A DNA stretch of 64,000 bases from JAHBNG01 sp039028975 (GCA_039028975.1 JBCCHB010000035.1:1-64000), one strand, 5' to 3'; positions 1 to 10,430 are shown, counted from the first letter of the stretch. Numbers and translations: made by a program. The notes: generated by a model not told the origin, from the letters alone.

Positions 1-122
1 CCACGCACCACGCACCACGCACCACGCACCACGCACCACGCACCACGCACCACGCACCACGCACCACGCACCACGCACCACGCACCACGCACCACGCACC
101 ACGCACCACGCACCACGCACCA
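1..122. repeat. Heptanucleotide tandem array (CCACGCA)n
   Basis: About 17 perfect copies of the 7-bp unit CCACGCA run from the window edge to about position 122, so the array may extend further left. It ends directly at the conserved leader of gene A (an A-run, then TACCCTATAACTTGACAG). A sister array with unit CCACGTA lies at 29785-29935 in the same position relative to gene D. Heptamer arrays of this kind resemble the short tandemly repeated repetitive sequences known from filamentous cyanobacteria. No coding role is likely. Confidence 0.97.
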
Positions 123-141
123 CAAAAAAATACCCTATAAC

Positions 142-182
142 TTGACAGAATTACATAAATTGGCCGATGCGCAATCTGTCAA
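142..182. promoter_or_regulatory. Conserved 8-bp inverted repeat
   Basis: TTGACAGA at 142-149 is mirrored by TCTGTCAA at 175-182, with a 25-nt interval. Both arms and the interval are kept in the second leader (29954-29961 and 29987-29994), with a single change in the interval. It could be an operator or an RNA hairpin near the start of the leader. The TTGACA also matches a -35 box, but no good -10 follows at 16-18 bp. Confidence 0.55.
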
Positions 183-483
183 TAACCTGTTATTCTGTCG
201 TTAGAAAGTTGTCTAACGATTACGCACTGTTCCCTTCATCCTGGCGCTGTGGCTCTGGCTTGTTGCTACGCCATAGCGCGTAACCCCACTTTCCTACTGA
301 CCCAATCGAACTAGTCCCGGCGAGATCGTCTATCTAATCTTCCTGAACGGGGACGTCCCTTCAGGTGCATTGTCTATTCGGATACTGCCCTTTCCAGGAA
401 GTTCTCCATGCCCGACTCGGCAACCTGGAGACTAAAAATCAAACAGAGATTACAAAGATTGCGCAGATTTTTTATACTGCGGT

Positions 484-552
484 TGGCCATAGATGAGAAT
501 AATTCCGTAGCATTTCAGTCGAGTAGATAATTCTCATCTATGACAGAGCCAA
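484..552. repeat. Hairpin insertion in the gene A leader
   Basis: Perfect 13-bp inverted arms lie at 488-500 (CATAGATGAGAAT) and 530-542 (ATTCTCATCTATG). An outer pair TTGGC/GCCAA at 483-487 and 548-552 extends the stem past a 5-nt bulge. The surrounding ~80 bp is missing from the otherwise colinear gene D leader, where the flanks join directly (TTTTTTAT to CTTTGAAATC). It is either a small insertion (MITE-like or REP-like) in copy A or a clean deletion in copy D. No target-site duplication is obvious. Confidence 0.7.
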
Positions 553-660
553 GTATATCTTTGAAATCTTCTAATCTTTGTTGAGTTTTCCATCGCTCTC
601 TCAGCGTAACGATCACGCAGTCTTCAAGCGAAGCTGAGTTGAACAATTCAGGAGTCTTTA

Positions 661-3600
661 ATGTTCCGTATTCAAATCATCCAAAACCTTACGCATATCC
701 GCTCTCTCATCAACGCCCTCATGATCGCCGCGCTGCTGGCGGGGCTGATCCCACCGCCCGCGCTGACCCACCTAGTGCGGACTGTGGCCCCCGCACCCCT
801 GGAACCAATTGCCGAAACAGTCGTTGATGCAGCGGCTGAGCTTATTGACGCCATCGACCCACCAGCCGTGGCCCGCGCCGCACCGGGCGATAACGTTGCG
901 CTCAACAAGCCAGCGAGCCAGTCATCGACATTCTCAACCTCCACTGCCAATCTGGCGGTCGATGGTAATACCGACGGCAATTGGGGGAATGGCTCCGTTA
1001 CCCACACCAACGCAGATAATCAAGCTTGGTGGGAGGTGGATCTGGGCAGCAATATCTATATTGAAAATATCTTCCTTTGGAACCGCACCATCTGTTGTCA
1101 GAATGTCATTGACAACAGCTATGTTCTAGTCTCCACTACGCCCTTCACCACCAACGATATAACGACCGCGCGCAGCCAGGCTGACTTTGAGTTCCAGCTC
1201 ACCAACGCTAACACGCCAATTCCGTCCATCGATATTCCAGTTCAGCAATTCGGTCGTTACGTACGCGTGCACGAGTCGGACAATGGAGACCCCATGCATC
1301 TTGCTGAAGTGCAAGTCTTTGAAGGCGTCATTCCGCCCGTTCCTGGCCAAGTACGCGGCACCGTCTTCCTCGATAGTGATGCCAGCGGTGTCCAGAATGA
1401 CATTGAGGACGGTCTGGCCAATATTGACGTGACCGCGGTCGATGCCAGCGGCACCAGCGCCACCGCCACTACCGATGCTAGCGGCGCCTACACCATCACG
1501 CCATCGGCGGGGCTGACGGGCACAGTGCGCGTGGAATTTACGCTGCCGACCGATAACTCACTTGACCATCTAGAGCCGACCATTGCAGGCGATACGACCG
1601 TACAATTTGCTGATGTAACCAGCGGCGCAACCGTGAATGCTGGTTTTCACTACCCTGCTGGCTACTGTCAAGCCAATCCAGATGTCTGCGCCACCGTCTA
1701 CGTCAACGGTGATGCCAATACCACTGCCCCAACCCGCTCCATGATGCGTTGGCCCTACGACAACTCGGGCGATACGCCAACACCCACCCAAATAGCCGAC
1801 AAAGACGATAGTGGCTCAACCTGGGGCGTGGCCTACAACCGCAGCAACCAGACCATCTACCACGGTGCCTTTCTCAAGCGTCATGTAGGTCTAGGGCCGA
1901 GTGGACTGGGGGCCATTTACACCACAGCCCGCGATGGCTCGTCCACAAGCCTCTTTGTAGATCTGGCCAGCCCTCCCTTCAACGCCAGCGTCGGTACAAT
2001 TGACGAAAACGCCCGCAACTTGGGCGACCCGATACAGCCCACGAACGACCCCGATGCCTATCCGCTGGTCGGCAAGGTGGGGCTGGGCGATCTGGACATC
2101 AGCGAAGACAACTCCATCCTCTACGCCGTCAGTCTGAACGACAAGACCCTTTACGCGGTCAACGTTGCCGATCAGACGCTAAACAACAGCTACCCCATTC
2201 CCGGACCGAGCTGTCAGAATGGTGAGTGGCGACCCTTTGCGCTAAAGGTGCATATGGGCCAGGTTTATGCTGGTGGCGTTTGCGATGGCTCTTCTGGTAC
2301 GGCTGCCGATATGAGCGCACACATCTACCGCTTGGACGGCAGCACCTTTAACGAGGTCCTCACCTTCCCCCTCAACTACACCAAGGGCCCAACCGTGGGG
2401 ACATTTTGGGGGACGCCATGCGTCAATAGTACGGGATGGTATCCGTGGTTGGATACTCTGCCCGCAGCCTGTAACACAAATTTTAATGGGTCTAATGCGT
2501 ACATATATCCACAACCCATCTTGTCGGACATTGAATTTGACATCAATGGCGACATGATTTTGGGCTTCATGGATCGATTGGGCCATCAGGGCGGACAGGA
2601 CAACCATCCACTAACCGGTACATCCGCCATATCTGTGGTGACTGGTGGTGATATTTTGCGTGCTTGCGTCGACGGCAGTGGCGGCTGGGATTTAGAGAGT
2701 GGCGGCGTCTGTGATGGACGCTCAGGTAGCGCCAACGGCCAAGGCCCTAGTGGTGGTGAGTTTTATCAAGGCGATGCTTTTTTTGTGGATAGTGTCTTCC
2801 AGCACCCCGAAACAAGCGCCGGCGGATTGGCCCTACATCCCAACACCACCGAGACGGTCATGAGCGGCATGGATCCTGTTGACGTCTCCTCAGGAGGTGT
2901 CTTTTATCTAAGCAATACCGACGGTTCAAAGGCCGACGCTTATGAACTTTACTCGCGTTTAGAATCGGGGGCACCACTCGTCAACTTTGGCAAGGCTCAC
3001 GGCGTAGGCGATGTGGAGCTACTCTGCGACGAAGCGCCGCTTGAAATCGGCAATCGCGTCTGGAGCGATGTGGACAACGACGGCGTGCAGGACCCCGACG
3101 AAGCGGGCATGGGCGGCGTGGTTGTTGGCCTCTACGACGTGAGCAACACCCTCATCGCCACGGCCACCACCGATTCGGAGGGCAACTACTACTTCTCCGG
3201 CGGTTCTGGCACCGATAGCGACAGCACCAAGTATGGGCTGGCTGGCTTAACCATTAACACCAACGGCTACGAAGTGCGTATCGACATCACACAGCCGATG
3301 ATTGGCGGACGACTGCCCTCACCCCCCAACAGTGGCATTGGTGCAAATGGCGACCTACACGACTCGGACGGCACGCTCAACGGCTCCATCCTCGAAGCCG
3401 CGTTGGATACGGGTACAGCGGGCGCGAATAATCATACGGTCGACTTTGGCTTTAGCCTCAACGTCGCCCCGGCTGCGTTGGAGATTGTCAAGCTCGTCAG
3501 CGGCGGCAGCGTGACCGACCCCTTCAATGTTGATATCTCCGGGCCCAACAACTACAGCAATACCGTCAGCGTGACGCCTGGCACACCAACTGTCATCACC

Positions 3601-6600
3601 GACCTGGACCCGGGCGTCTACACGGTAGTCGAAGAATCACCCATCACCACTGCCGCGCCGACGGGCATGGCCTGGTTTGCGCCCTCCTACGAACCAGCAA
3701 GTGGCCGCATTGCCCTTGGGAGTGGCGCAACGGGAACGGTCACTGTGACCAACTACCTCGGCGAGATTCCGACATCATCCGGCGTCCTCACCGTCACCAA
3801 AACGGTCGACTGGAATGGCACTACACCCGGTGCGGGGCAGCAGTTCTCCTATAGCATTGAGGGCAATAACGGCTTCACGACCATCAACGACAGCATTACC
3901 GACGGTGGCGTGATGACCTACAGCGTCCCTGCTGGCATCTACACCGTGACCGAGACGTCGCCTGGGGCTGGCTGGTTGACGACCTACACCGTGAGCAGCA
4001 TGGTCAGTTTGACCAGTGGTACGTCACCAGCGCCCGTAGCGCCAGCCGCCATCAGTGGTACGGTCTTCCGCGACTTTAACAGCGATGGCGCAAACACAAC
4101 CACGGGTGACGTGACAGACATTGGCCTAGCCACAGTGACGGTGACAGCATACGATCCAACCGGCGTAGTCGTTGGCAGCACCCAAACCATAACAGACGGC
4201 ACGTATAGCCTTACACCGAGTGGTGCTGGCCCGTGGCGCATCGAGTTTACCGATTTGCCTGCGGGGTACGAACCAAGTTTTCTTGGCAGTGACAATGACG
4301 GCTCTCTTCAATTCGTGGATACGAGTGGGGCAACAGGTGTCGATTTTGCCGTCAACTATCCACCCGACTTCTGTCAGGCCAATCCGGATATGTGCATCAA
4401 CCTGCACGTCAATGGCAATACCAATGCCTCAACACTGAACGAGACCATCCTCAAGTTCAATTACGCGGACAGCGGCACAACGCCAACACCAACAACGCTA
4501 GTGGAACGCAGTGTGGTGGGCTCTACCTGGGGGCTAGCCTATGCACGCAGCACCGAGACGCTTTACGCAGGTGCCTTTCTCAGACGTCATGTAGGCGTAG
4601 GACCTTCTGGCCTGGGTGCAATCTATGCCATCAACGCAAACAGCGGTGCCACAACGCTGCTGGCAGACTTGGCTGCACAAGGTGTTGATGTAGGGACGAT
4701 CCCCTCCAACAATGCCCGTGGACTGGGTGAAACCACTCAGCCCCAGAATGATCCCGATGCCTTCCCCCTCGTTGGTCGGGTCGGTCTGGGCGATGTCGAT
4801 ATTTCGTCTGATGAGGCCATCCTCTATGTGGTGAGCCTGAATGACAAAACTCTCTATTCGGTTGATACGACTTCGGGATTAATTGCAGATAGCAACCTAA
4901 TCCCGAACCCCAGCTGTAGCGGCGGAGAATGGCGTCCCTTTGCCGTGAAAGTCGCGGCCAGTGGTATCTATGTTGGTGGCGTCTGTGATGCCTCAACATC
5001 AGACCTCGTGACTGACCTCGAGGCAGTGGTCTACGAGTTTGATGGCGATACCCAGTTTACAGAAGTCTTCCGCATGGATCTCGACTACGTGAAAGGACCC
5101 CCAGGTGGCGTTGATTGTGGAGATCCAACCAACGCAACATCCTGGCATCCGTGGCGCGACACCTACATACCCTGTGTTGGGTTTCACAGTTGGCCGACGC
5201 CCATGCTCTCTGACATCGAGGTGGATAGAGATGGCTCGCTCATCCTTGGCTTTGCTGACCGATTCTCTTATCAAACAGGGTATTACAACTATCCAACAAC
5301 TGGAACGGAGGAGGAAATTTCGATCAGTTCGGGCGATATCCTGCGTGCGTGTAACGTGAACGGTTCGTTTGCTCAGCCAGGAAGCGCAAGCTGCCCGAAT
5401 AAGACAGCGAACAACCACGGGCCGAACGGTGGCGAGTACTATCACGGGGAGACCTATTCAGCTTTAGGGACTACCCACGGTGAGACGGCCCAGGGCGGGT
5501 TAGCTCAGTTACCAGGCGCAAATCTGGTTGCAACGACTGCCATGGATCCAACCACCTTTAGAACTGGCGGTGTCAACTGGTTGAGCCATGATACGGGCGG
5601 AAGTGACCGTACATATGAGGTCTTCCCAGACATTATTGGTGCCACGGGCAACATGGGCAAAGCCAGCGGTGTGGGCGACATAGAGGTGCTCTGTGATGCA
5701 GCACCCACCGAAGTCGGGAATCGGGTCTGGGACGACCAAGACGGCGACGGCGTGCAGGACGCGGGTGAGCCGGGCCTCAACGGCGTGCAGGTGACGCTGG
5801 AACAGACAGGCCAAGCGCCGCAGCAGGTCAACACCAGCGGCGATGGCAACTATAACTTCAGCGTTGAGCCAAACACGGCCTATACCATCAGCGTGGCAAC
5901 ACCCCCTGGCTACAGCCTGACCACGCCTAATGCCCAAGCCGTCAGCGGCAGCACCACCAGCAACGATGCCATCCTCGACGTGCGCGACAGCGATGCGCTG
6001 CTCGTCAACAGCACGCCCACCATCCTCTACCAGACGGGCAATGCCGGGCAGAACAACCATGGCCTCGACTTTGGCTTTGTCCAGCCCGCCAGTGGTCAGG
6101 TGGATATCGAGAACAAGGCACCGGAGGCTCCGCCAGAACCAGCGACGCTACGCATTATCAAACAGGTCAGCGGCGGCACAGTAACCGATCCCTTCAACGT
6201 CGACATCACAGGACCAAACAGCTACAGCAACACGATCGCGGTCACGCCCGGCACACCGCTGGTCATCACCGACCTGACGCCGGGCACCTACACGGTGGTT
6301 GAAGAATCACCCATCACCACCGCCGCGCCGACAGGCATGGCATGGTTTGCGCCCAGCTACGAACCTGCGGGCGGACAGGTCTCCATCAGCAGCGGCATGA
6401 CTGGCACCATTACCGTGACCAACTACCTGGGTGACATTCCGACACCATCAGGCGTCCTTACCGTGACAAAGACGGTCGACTGGAATGGCACTACACCCGG
6501 TGCTGGTCAGCAGTTCGCCTACAGTATCGAAGGCCCCAGTGGCTTCACCACCATCAACGACAGCATCGTTGACGGCGGCGTGATGACCTACAGCGTGCCT

Positions 6601-9600
6601 GCTGGGGTCTACACCGTCACCGAGACATCGCCTGGGGCTGGCTGGGTGACGACCTACACGGTCGAGAGTAACGTCAACAATACGAGCGGTGTTGTCACGC
6701 TGGGTGCTGGCGCTGTGACACCCGTTGCCCCCGCCGCCATCAGCGGCACCGTCTTCCGCGACTTCAACAGCGATGGTGAATTCACGACAAGTGGTACAGT
6801 ACAAGATACCGGTTTGATGAGTGTCACAGTGACTGCTTATGATGTCAACGGCAATGCCGTGGGCAGCACGCAGAGCGGCAACGACGGCACCTACACGTTA
6901 ACACCCACGGCGGATGGTCCGTGGCGCATCGAGTTTACCAATCTGCCCGCTGGCTATGAGCCAAGCTTCATGGGCAACGACAGCGATAGCAGCGTTCAGT
7001 TCGTCTCCACAAGTGGTGCTACAGATGTCGATTTCGGTGCCAACAGGCCATTTGAGTACTGTCAAGCCAATCCAAAAGTCTGCTCGGCCGTACAGCGCAA
7101 TGGCAACCATGTCGGCGATGCGACTTATGCTATCGGATCAATCAACTTTAATAACAGCGGCAGCATTGCTACAGTCGCACAACAGCAAGAAGTTGGCAGC
7201 GTTTGGGGCATCGCCTATAAAGCTGAAACAGAGCAGCTGTTCACATCGGCACTTGTTAAGCGTCATGTTGGGTTAGGCTCTGCTGGCCTAGGGGGTATCT
7301 ATGCAATCGATAACCCGGCCAACTCACCATCGCTAGCTTGGGCACTGGATTTAGAAGCGGCACCGTTCAATATCGACTTTGGCACATTGCCTGATAATAC
7401 AACACGAGGTTTGGCTGCTGGGGTTAATTCGACAAGCCAGGATCCGGACGCGTGGGACGCGGTGGGCAAACAGGGAATCGGCGATATCGACTTGAGCGAG
7501 GATGGCGACACCCTATGGGCAGTAAACCTCTACAGTGCTTCGCCCACAACTGTTGCTGGTTCTTTGATCAAAATTGACGTATCTGGCGTGACGGCTCCGA
7601 CAACGGCGCAGCAGATCCCGCTGGAGGGGATTGCTGGGTTACCAACCTGTACAAACGGTATTCTGCGTCCATGGGCGTTGAAATTCCGGCTGGGTAAGGG
7701 ATATTTGGGGGCTGTCTGTTCGGCCGAAAATGGCGGCGATCGTGACGACCTCCGAGCGTATGTGCTTTCTTTTGACCCCGCCATGCCAACGGCAGGGATG
7801 ACAGTTGAGGTCGATGTCGATATGACGTATACAAAAGGTATCGCTTGGAACTTCAACAACTTTGATGGTGCAGCGGGAGAGAGACCAAGAACTCACAGCA
7901 CTTTATGGTATCCGTGGGAAAGTGCTTACTCTGCGGCTGCGTACAACGCTGTGTTGCTCGCTGGTCCACGCTATGTGGGGTCACATCCAACCCCAATATT
8001 GACTGACATTGATTTTGACCGCCACGACGACATGCTCCTTGGATTTGTCGATCGCAGTGGACATCAATTTGGCTCGCAAAATCTATCACCAGATGGTGCA
8101 GACTTCATTAGTGGCATCGTTGGTGGGGATGTACTCCGTGCCTGCCTCGATGCGAACAGCAACTGGCAACTCGAGAGCGGCGGCGCCTGTGGTGGCGTAA
8201 CGGGTGGTGGCCTCAATGGTGAAGGCATTGGCGGTGGTGAATTTTACTCAGGTGAATTTTACACAACTTTTCACCTGGAGACCTCTCAAGGTGGTTTGGC
8301 ACACCATCCGGCCGGTGATTTGCTTGCTCTTTCGGCAATGGATCCGACCAGCGAGGGCGCAGGCGGCTTGATTTGGTTGAGCAATACAGATGGAAGTCAA
8401 GATGCTGCACGTAATTTTTACACCGGAGCAAACAACGCTAGCGGATATTTTGGTAAGGCGAACGGCATGGGTGATGTCGAAATCCTCTGCGACGAAGCGC
8501 CGCTAGAGGTGGGCAATCGGGTGTGGGACGACGTTGACGGTGATGGGGTGCAGGATGCCGGTGAACCGGGTCTCAACGGGGTGCAGGTGACTTTGGAGCA
8601 GGCGGGACAAGCGCCACAGCAGGTTACGACGAGCGGAGACGGCAACTACGCCTTCACGGTGGAGCCGAACACGCCCTACACCATCAGCGTCGCTACGCCC
8701 GCTGGCTACACGCTCACCACACCCAACGCCCAAGCCGTCAGCGGCAGCGCCACCAGCAACGACGCAATCCTCGACGTGCGCGATAGCGATGGGTTGCTGG
8801 TCAACGGCACGCCCACCATTCTCTATACGTCTGGTAGTGCAGGCCAGAACAACCACGGCCTCGACTTTGGCTTTACCCAGCCTGCCAGCGGTCAGGTGGA
8901 TATCGAGAATAGAGCACCGGAGATTACCGGCACCCCCATGATTCAGGTCGACAAGCAGTTCAACGGCGTGGGCGACTATCGCGTTGGCGAGACCATCTCC
9001 TTCACTATCCGCATCACCAACACGGGCGATGTGACCATTACCACGCTCCCACTAGAAGATCGCTTCAACAGCGTCTTCCTCACCTATCAGAGCGCCACGC
9101 CACCACCCGATCCGGTTGGGGGGGAGCCAACGATCCTGCGCTGGACCAACCTACTGACTGGTGATCCCAACGGTCTAGGCATTGGCGAGGCAGTGACCGT
9201 CGATGTCTTCTTTACCACAGCCGCCGACACAACCTTATTGCCTGTTATTGGACCCTGTACAGAGGCGGGCAAAGCACCAAACTTGGCCAAAGTCGAAGGT
9301 GCAGATGCCAGCGGCACGCCGGTTGTGGTCGATGCCGATGACGAAGATTGTGACAGCGTGGAGATCCTCAACCCAACGGCTGTGCTGCTTTCCCAACGGA
9401 GCGTGGAGCAAACAGCAGAGGGTGTGCTGCTTCGCTGGCAGATGGTGGACGAGAGCAACGTCGTCGGGTTCTACATCTGGAAGTCGAGTGGCGTGGATGC
9501 CGAGATGCGCAGTGGTGAGATGATTCCAAGCAAGATTAATGGACAAGCTGACGATGCTGAGTCCTACGAATGGCTGGATGAAGGGGCTACCCTCCGTCCA

Positions 9601-9708
9601 GGAGATCTTTATCTGCTAGAGATTGTTAAACAAGGTGGCCCGACCGAGCGAGTAGTCATTGGAGTGGAGAGCCGCGAGGAGATCTTCTTACCGATAGCGG
9701 CGCAGTAG
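661..9708 (+). CDS. Giant surface protein A (F5/8C head, three propeller-like modules)
   Basis: Predicted exported protein of 3015 aa. AGGAG at 650-654, 6 nt before ATG 661, fixes the start. A signal-like hydrophobic stretch (LINALMIAALLAGLIPPP) lies near residues 16-33. Order of domains: F5/8 type C/discoidin-like (about 77-221), SdrD_B-like (229-330), Cys-bracketed module 1 (335-789), SdrD_B (794-930), two SpaA/Cna_B-like domains (939-1120), SdrD_B (1130-1236), module 2 (1237-1678), SdrD_B, SpaA pair, SdrD_B, module 3 (2133-2610), SdrD_B (2616-2740), DUF11-like (2759-2903), C-terminal domain, and the terminal tail IFLPIAAQ. SdrD_B domains carry Asp-rich DxDxDGxxD loops expected to bind calcium. 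F5/8C domains usually bind glycans or lipids, so an adhesin-like surface role is inferred; there is no LPXTG motif. Its leader, head and final DUF11 match gene D closely. Confidence 0.95.
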   Translation: MFRIQIIQNLTHIRSLINALMIAALLAGLIPPPALTHLVRTVAPAPLEPIAETVVDAAAELIDAIDPPAVARAAPGDNVALNKPASQSSTFSTSTANLAVDGNTDGNWGNGSVTHTNADNQAWWEVDLGSNIYIENIFLWNRTICCQNVIDNSYVLVSTTPFTTNDITTARSQADFEFQLTNANTPIPSIDIPVQQFGRYVRVHESDNGDPMHLAEVQVFEGVIPPVPGQVRGTVFLDSDASGVQNDIEDGLANIDVTAVDASGTSATATTDASGAYTITPSAGLTGTVRVEFTLPTDNSLDHLEPTIAGDTTVQFADVTSGATVNAGFHYPAGYCQANPDVCATVYVNGDANTTAPTRSMMRWPYDNSGDTPTPTQIADKDDSGSTWGVAYNRSNQTIYHGAFLKRHVGLGPSGLGAIYTTARDGSSTSLFVDLASPPFNASVGTIDENARNLGDPIQPTNDPDAYPLVGKVGLGDLDISEDNSILYAVSLNDKTLYAVNVADQTLNNSYPIPGPSCQNGEWRPFALKVHMGQVYAGGVCDGSSGTAADMSAHIYRLDGSTFNEVLTFPLNYTKGPTVGTFWGTPCVNSTGWYPWLDTLPAACNTNFNGSNAYIYPQPILSDIEFDINGDMILGFMDRLGHQGGQDNHPLTGTSAISVVTGGDILRACVDGSGGWDLESGGVCDGRSGSANGQGPSGGEFYQGDAFFVDSVFQHPETSAGGLALHPNTTETVMSGMDPVDVSSGGVFYLSNTDGSKADAYELYSRLESGAPLVNFGKAHGVGDVELLCDEAPLEIGNRVWSDVDNDGVQDPDEAGMGGVVVGLYDVSNTLIATATTDSEGNYYFSGGSGTDSDSTKYGLAGLTINTNGYEVRIDITQPMIGGRLPSPPNSGIGANGDLHDSDGTLNGSILEAALDTGTAGANNHTVDFGFSLNVAPAALEIVKLVSGGSVTDPFNVDISGPNNYSNTVSVTPGTPTVITDLDPGVYTVVEESPITTAAPTGMAWFAPSYEPASGRIALGSGATGTVTVTNYLGEIPTSSGVLTVTKTVDWNGTTPGAGQQFSYSIEGNNGFTTINDSITDGGVMTYSVPAGIYTVTETSPGAGWLTTYTVSSMVSLTSGTSPAPVAPAAISGTVFRDFNSDGANTTTGDVTDIGLATVTVTAYDPTGVVVGSTQTITDGTYSLTPSGAGPWRIEFTDLPAGYEPSFLGSDNDGSLQFVDTSGATGVDFAVNYPPDFCQANPDMCINLHVNGNTNASTLNETILKFNYADSGTTPTPTTLVERSVVGSTWGLAYARSTETLYAGAFLRRHVGVGPSGLGAIYAINANSGATTLLADLAAQGVDVGTIPSNNARGLGETTQPQNDPDAFPLVGRVGLGDVDISSDEAILYVVSLNDKTLYSVDTTSGLIADSNLIPNPSCSGGEWRPFAVKVAASGIYVGGVCDASTSDLVTDLEAVVYEFDGDTQFTEVFRMDLDYVKGPPGGVDCGDPTNATSWHPWRDTYIPCVGFHSWPTPMLSDIEVDRDGSLILGFADRFSYQTGYYNYPTTGTEEEISISSGDILRACNVNGSFAQPGSASCPNKTANNHGPNGGEYYHGETYSALGTTHGETAQGGLAQLPGANLVATTAMDPTTFRTGGVNWLSHDTGGSDRTYEVFPDIIGATGNMGKASGVGDIEVLCDAAPTEVGNRVWDDQDGDGVQDAGEPGLNGVQVTLEQTGQAPQQVNTSGDGNYNFSVEPNTAYTISVATPPGYSLTTPNAQAVSGSTTSNDAILDVRDSDALLVNSTPTILYQTGNAGQNNHGLDFGFVQPASGQVDIENKAPEAPPEPATLRIIKQVSGGTVTDPFNVDITGPNSYSNTIAVTPGTPLVITDLTPGTYTVVEESPITTAAPTGMAWFAPSYEPAGGQVSISSGMTGTITVTNYLGDIPTPSGVLTVTKTVDWNGTTPGAGQQFAYSIEGPSGFTTINDSIVDGGVMTYSVPAGVYTVTETSPGAGWVTTYTVESNVNNTSGVVTLGAGAVTPVAPAAISGTVFRDFNSDGEFTTSGTVQDTGLMSVTVTAYDVNGNAVGSTQSGNDGTYTLTPTADGPWRIEFTNLPAGYEPSFMGNDSDSSVQFVSTSGATDVDFGANRPFEYCQANPKVCSAVQRNGNHVGDATYAIGSINFNNSGSIATVAQQQEVGSVWGIAYKAETEQLFTSALVKRHVGLGSAGLGGIYAIDNPANSPSLAWALDLEAAPFNIDFGTLPDNTTRGLAAGVNSTSQDPDAWDAVGKQGIGDIDLSEDGDTLWAVNLYSASPTTVAGSLIKIDVSGVTAPTTAQQIPLEGIAGLPTCTNGILRPWALKFRLGKGYLGAVCSAENGGDRDDLRAYVLSFDPAMPTAGMTVEVDVDMTYTKGIAWNFNNFDGAAGERPRTHSTLWYPWESAYSAAAYNAVLLAGPRYVGSHPTPILTDIDFDRHDDMLLGFVDRSGHQFGSQNLSPDGADFISGIVGGDVLRACLDANSNWQLESGGACGGVTGGGLNGEGIGGGEFYSGEFYTTFHLETSQGGLAHHPAGDLLALSAMDPTSEGAGGLIWLSNTDGSQDAARNFYTGANNASGYFGKANGMGDVEILCDEAPLEVGNRVWDDVDGDGVQDAGEPGLNGVQVTLEQAGQAPQQVTTSGDGNYAFTVEPNTPYTISVATPAGYTLTTPNAQAVSGSATSNDAILDVRDSDGLLVNGTPTILYTSGSAGQNNHGLDFGFTQPASGQVDIENRAPEITGTPMIQVDKQFNGVGDYRVGETISFTIRITNTGDVTITTLPLEDRFNSVFLTYQSATPPPDPVGGEPTILRWTNLLTGDPNGLGIGEAVTVDVFFTTAADTTLLPVIGPCTEAGKAPNLAKVEGADASGTPVVVDADDEDCDSVEILNPTAVLLSQRSVEQTAEGVLLRWQMVDESNVVGFYIWKSSGVDAEMRSGEMIPSKINGQADDAESYEWLDEGATLRPGDLYLLEIVKQGGPTERVVIGVESREEIFLPIAAQ

Positions 9709-9717
9709 AAGATAAAC

Positions 9718-9773
9718 GGATGATGGAGATGGTGGGGTGAGTACTCGTACCTCATCTTGTCATCTTCGTCACC
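9718..9773. terminator. Bidirectional terminator between gene A and the 9777-10430 gene
   Basis: Arms 9718-9741 and 9750-9773 pair over about 23 bp once G-U wobbles are allowed, around the loop TACTCGTA. It lies 10 bp after the gene A stop and just beyond the stop of the convergent - strand gene, so it can serve both. It lacks a long U-run on either side. A similar element follows gene C, and a related one follows gene G. Confidence 0.6.
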
Positions 9774-9776
9774 CTG

Positions 9777-10430
9777 TCAAGCAGTTAACTCAATCACAAT
9801 CTCTTTAAGGGCTTTGAGGATACGGCAAATGTCAAAAATCTCATCGGTGATGGCGGAAAAATCATGGCTAATCGCGTACTCTTTATCCTGGAGCACCATA
9901 AACCGCCAGTCATTACCAATCACGTAGCAACCATATAGTGATTTTGATTGTTCATCCATGCTCTGGCCTACGAGCATAGCAGCTAATGCCTGGCCAGCAG
10001 GATCACCCGTTGGGTCCAACTGCCGTTTGTATTCTTGGAAGGCGAAGAAAGGCTTTTCCGGTTCGCGACGGCCGCTGGCAATGATGCCGTCTGGTTTGCC
10101 AAAGAGCCGGATACCGTCAACGGTTCCTTCAAGATCACGCTGGGCAAAATGATTATATTTTTTCGACGAGTAGTCGACCAGGGAAAAAATAGGGCCAATA
10201 AAACGACTATCCAACTCATGTTCATTCCAATCATGCACATTGAAATTGAGAATACCGCGCAAATGAATCAGGTTCTGGCGCTCAAAATCAGAAAATTCTA
10301 CAGATGTAGTAAGCCACGATTCAAGCGCAGAAAGATTCTCGACTTCTTCTAAACTAAAGGTTTTTTCCAAATATTTTAAGGTGCAGTCTTTAAACGATTT
10401 TTCTTGAAAGTCCTTTTCTTTTGTCGTCAT
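9777..10430 (-). CDS. PD-(D/E)XK nuclease-like hypothetical protein
   Basis: Cytoplasmic-looking 217-aa protein with no signal peptide. ATG at 10430 is preferred: GGAG lies 6 nt upstream (10437-10440), whereas extending to TTG 10451 has no ribosome-binding site. The sequence shows a PD-(D/E)XK-like core: GKPDGII with D114, followed by AFQEYKRQ with E133 and K135, plus an upstream acidic helix (HELDSRFIGP) that could contribute a metal ligand. Proteins of this look are widespread and uncharacterised; some resemble N-terminal domains of type I restriction subunits. Activity and substrate are unknown. It is convergent with gene A and divergent from gene B, with its own promoter at 10477-10506. 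It is not homologous to the longer nuclease-like gene at 28089-29630. Confidence 0.85.
   Translation of the reverse strand: MTTKEKDFQEKSFKDCTLKYLEKTFSLEEVENLSALESWLTTSVEFSDFERQNLIHLRGILNFNVHDWNEHELDSRFIGPIFSLVDYSSKKYNHFAQRDLEGTVDGIRLFGKPDGIIASGRREPEKPFFAFQEYKRQLDPTGDPAGQALAAMLVGQSMDEQSKSLYGCYVIGNDWRFMVLQDKEYAISHDFSAITDEIFDICRILKALKEIVIELTA

Larger units (their letters stand above)
123..660 (+). promoter_or_regulatory. Long duplicated leader upstream of gene A
   Basis: This 540-bp non-coding stretch is homologous, block by block, to 29936-30399 upstream of gene D. Shared blocks include the start (TACCCTATAACTTGACAGAA), the 8-bp inverted repeat at 142-182, TACTGACCCAATCGAACTA, TTCCAGGAAGTTCTCCATGC, AAATCTTCTAATCTTTGTTG, and the final AATTCAGGAGT ribosome-binding region. 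Copy A carries an extra ~80-bp hairpin segment (about 476-560) that is absent from copy D. Conservation of a non-coding stretch between paralogues suggests it carries the promoter and 5' UTR signals, but I cannot place a convincing -35/-10 pair. Confidence 0.75.

Noticed and set aside
1..122. Heptamer array considered as a CRISPR array
   Set aside because: There are no spacers between the units and the units are only 7 bp. No cas gene is present.
661..9708. Fibrinogen- or collagen-binding function implied by SdrD_B and Cna_B names
   Set aside because: These names describe folds from staphylococcal adhesins. Here the domains are stalk repeats in a probably environmental bacterium, and nothing points to host ligands.
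9777..10430. Restriction-modification or toxin-antitoxin pair
   Set aside because: No methyltransferase, specificity subunit or antitoxin-like partner lies beside either nuclease-like gene.
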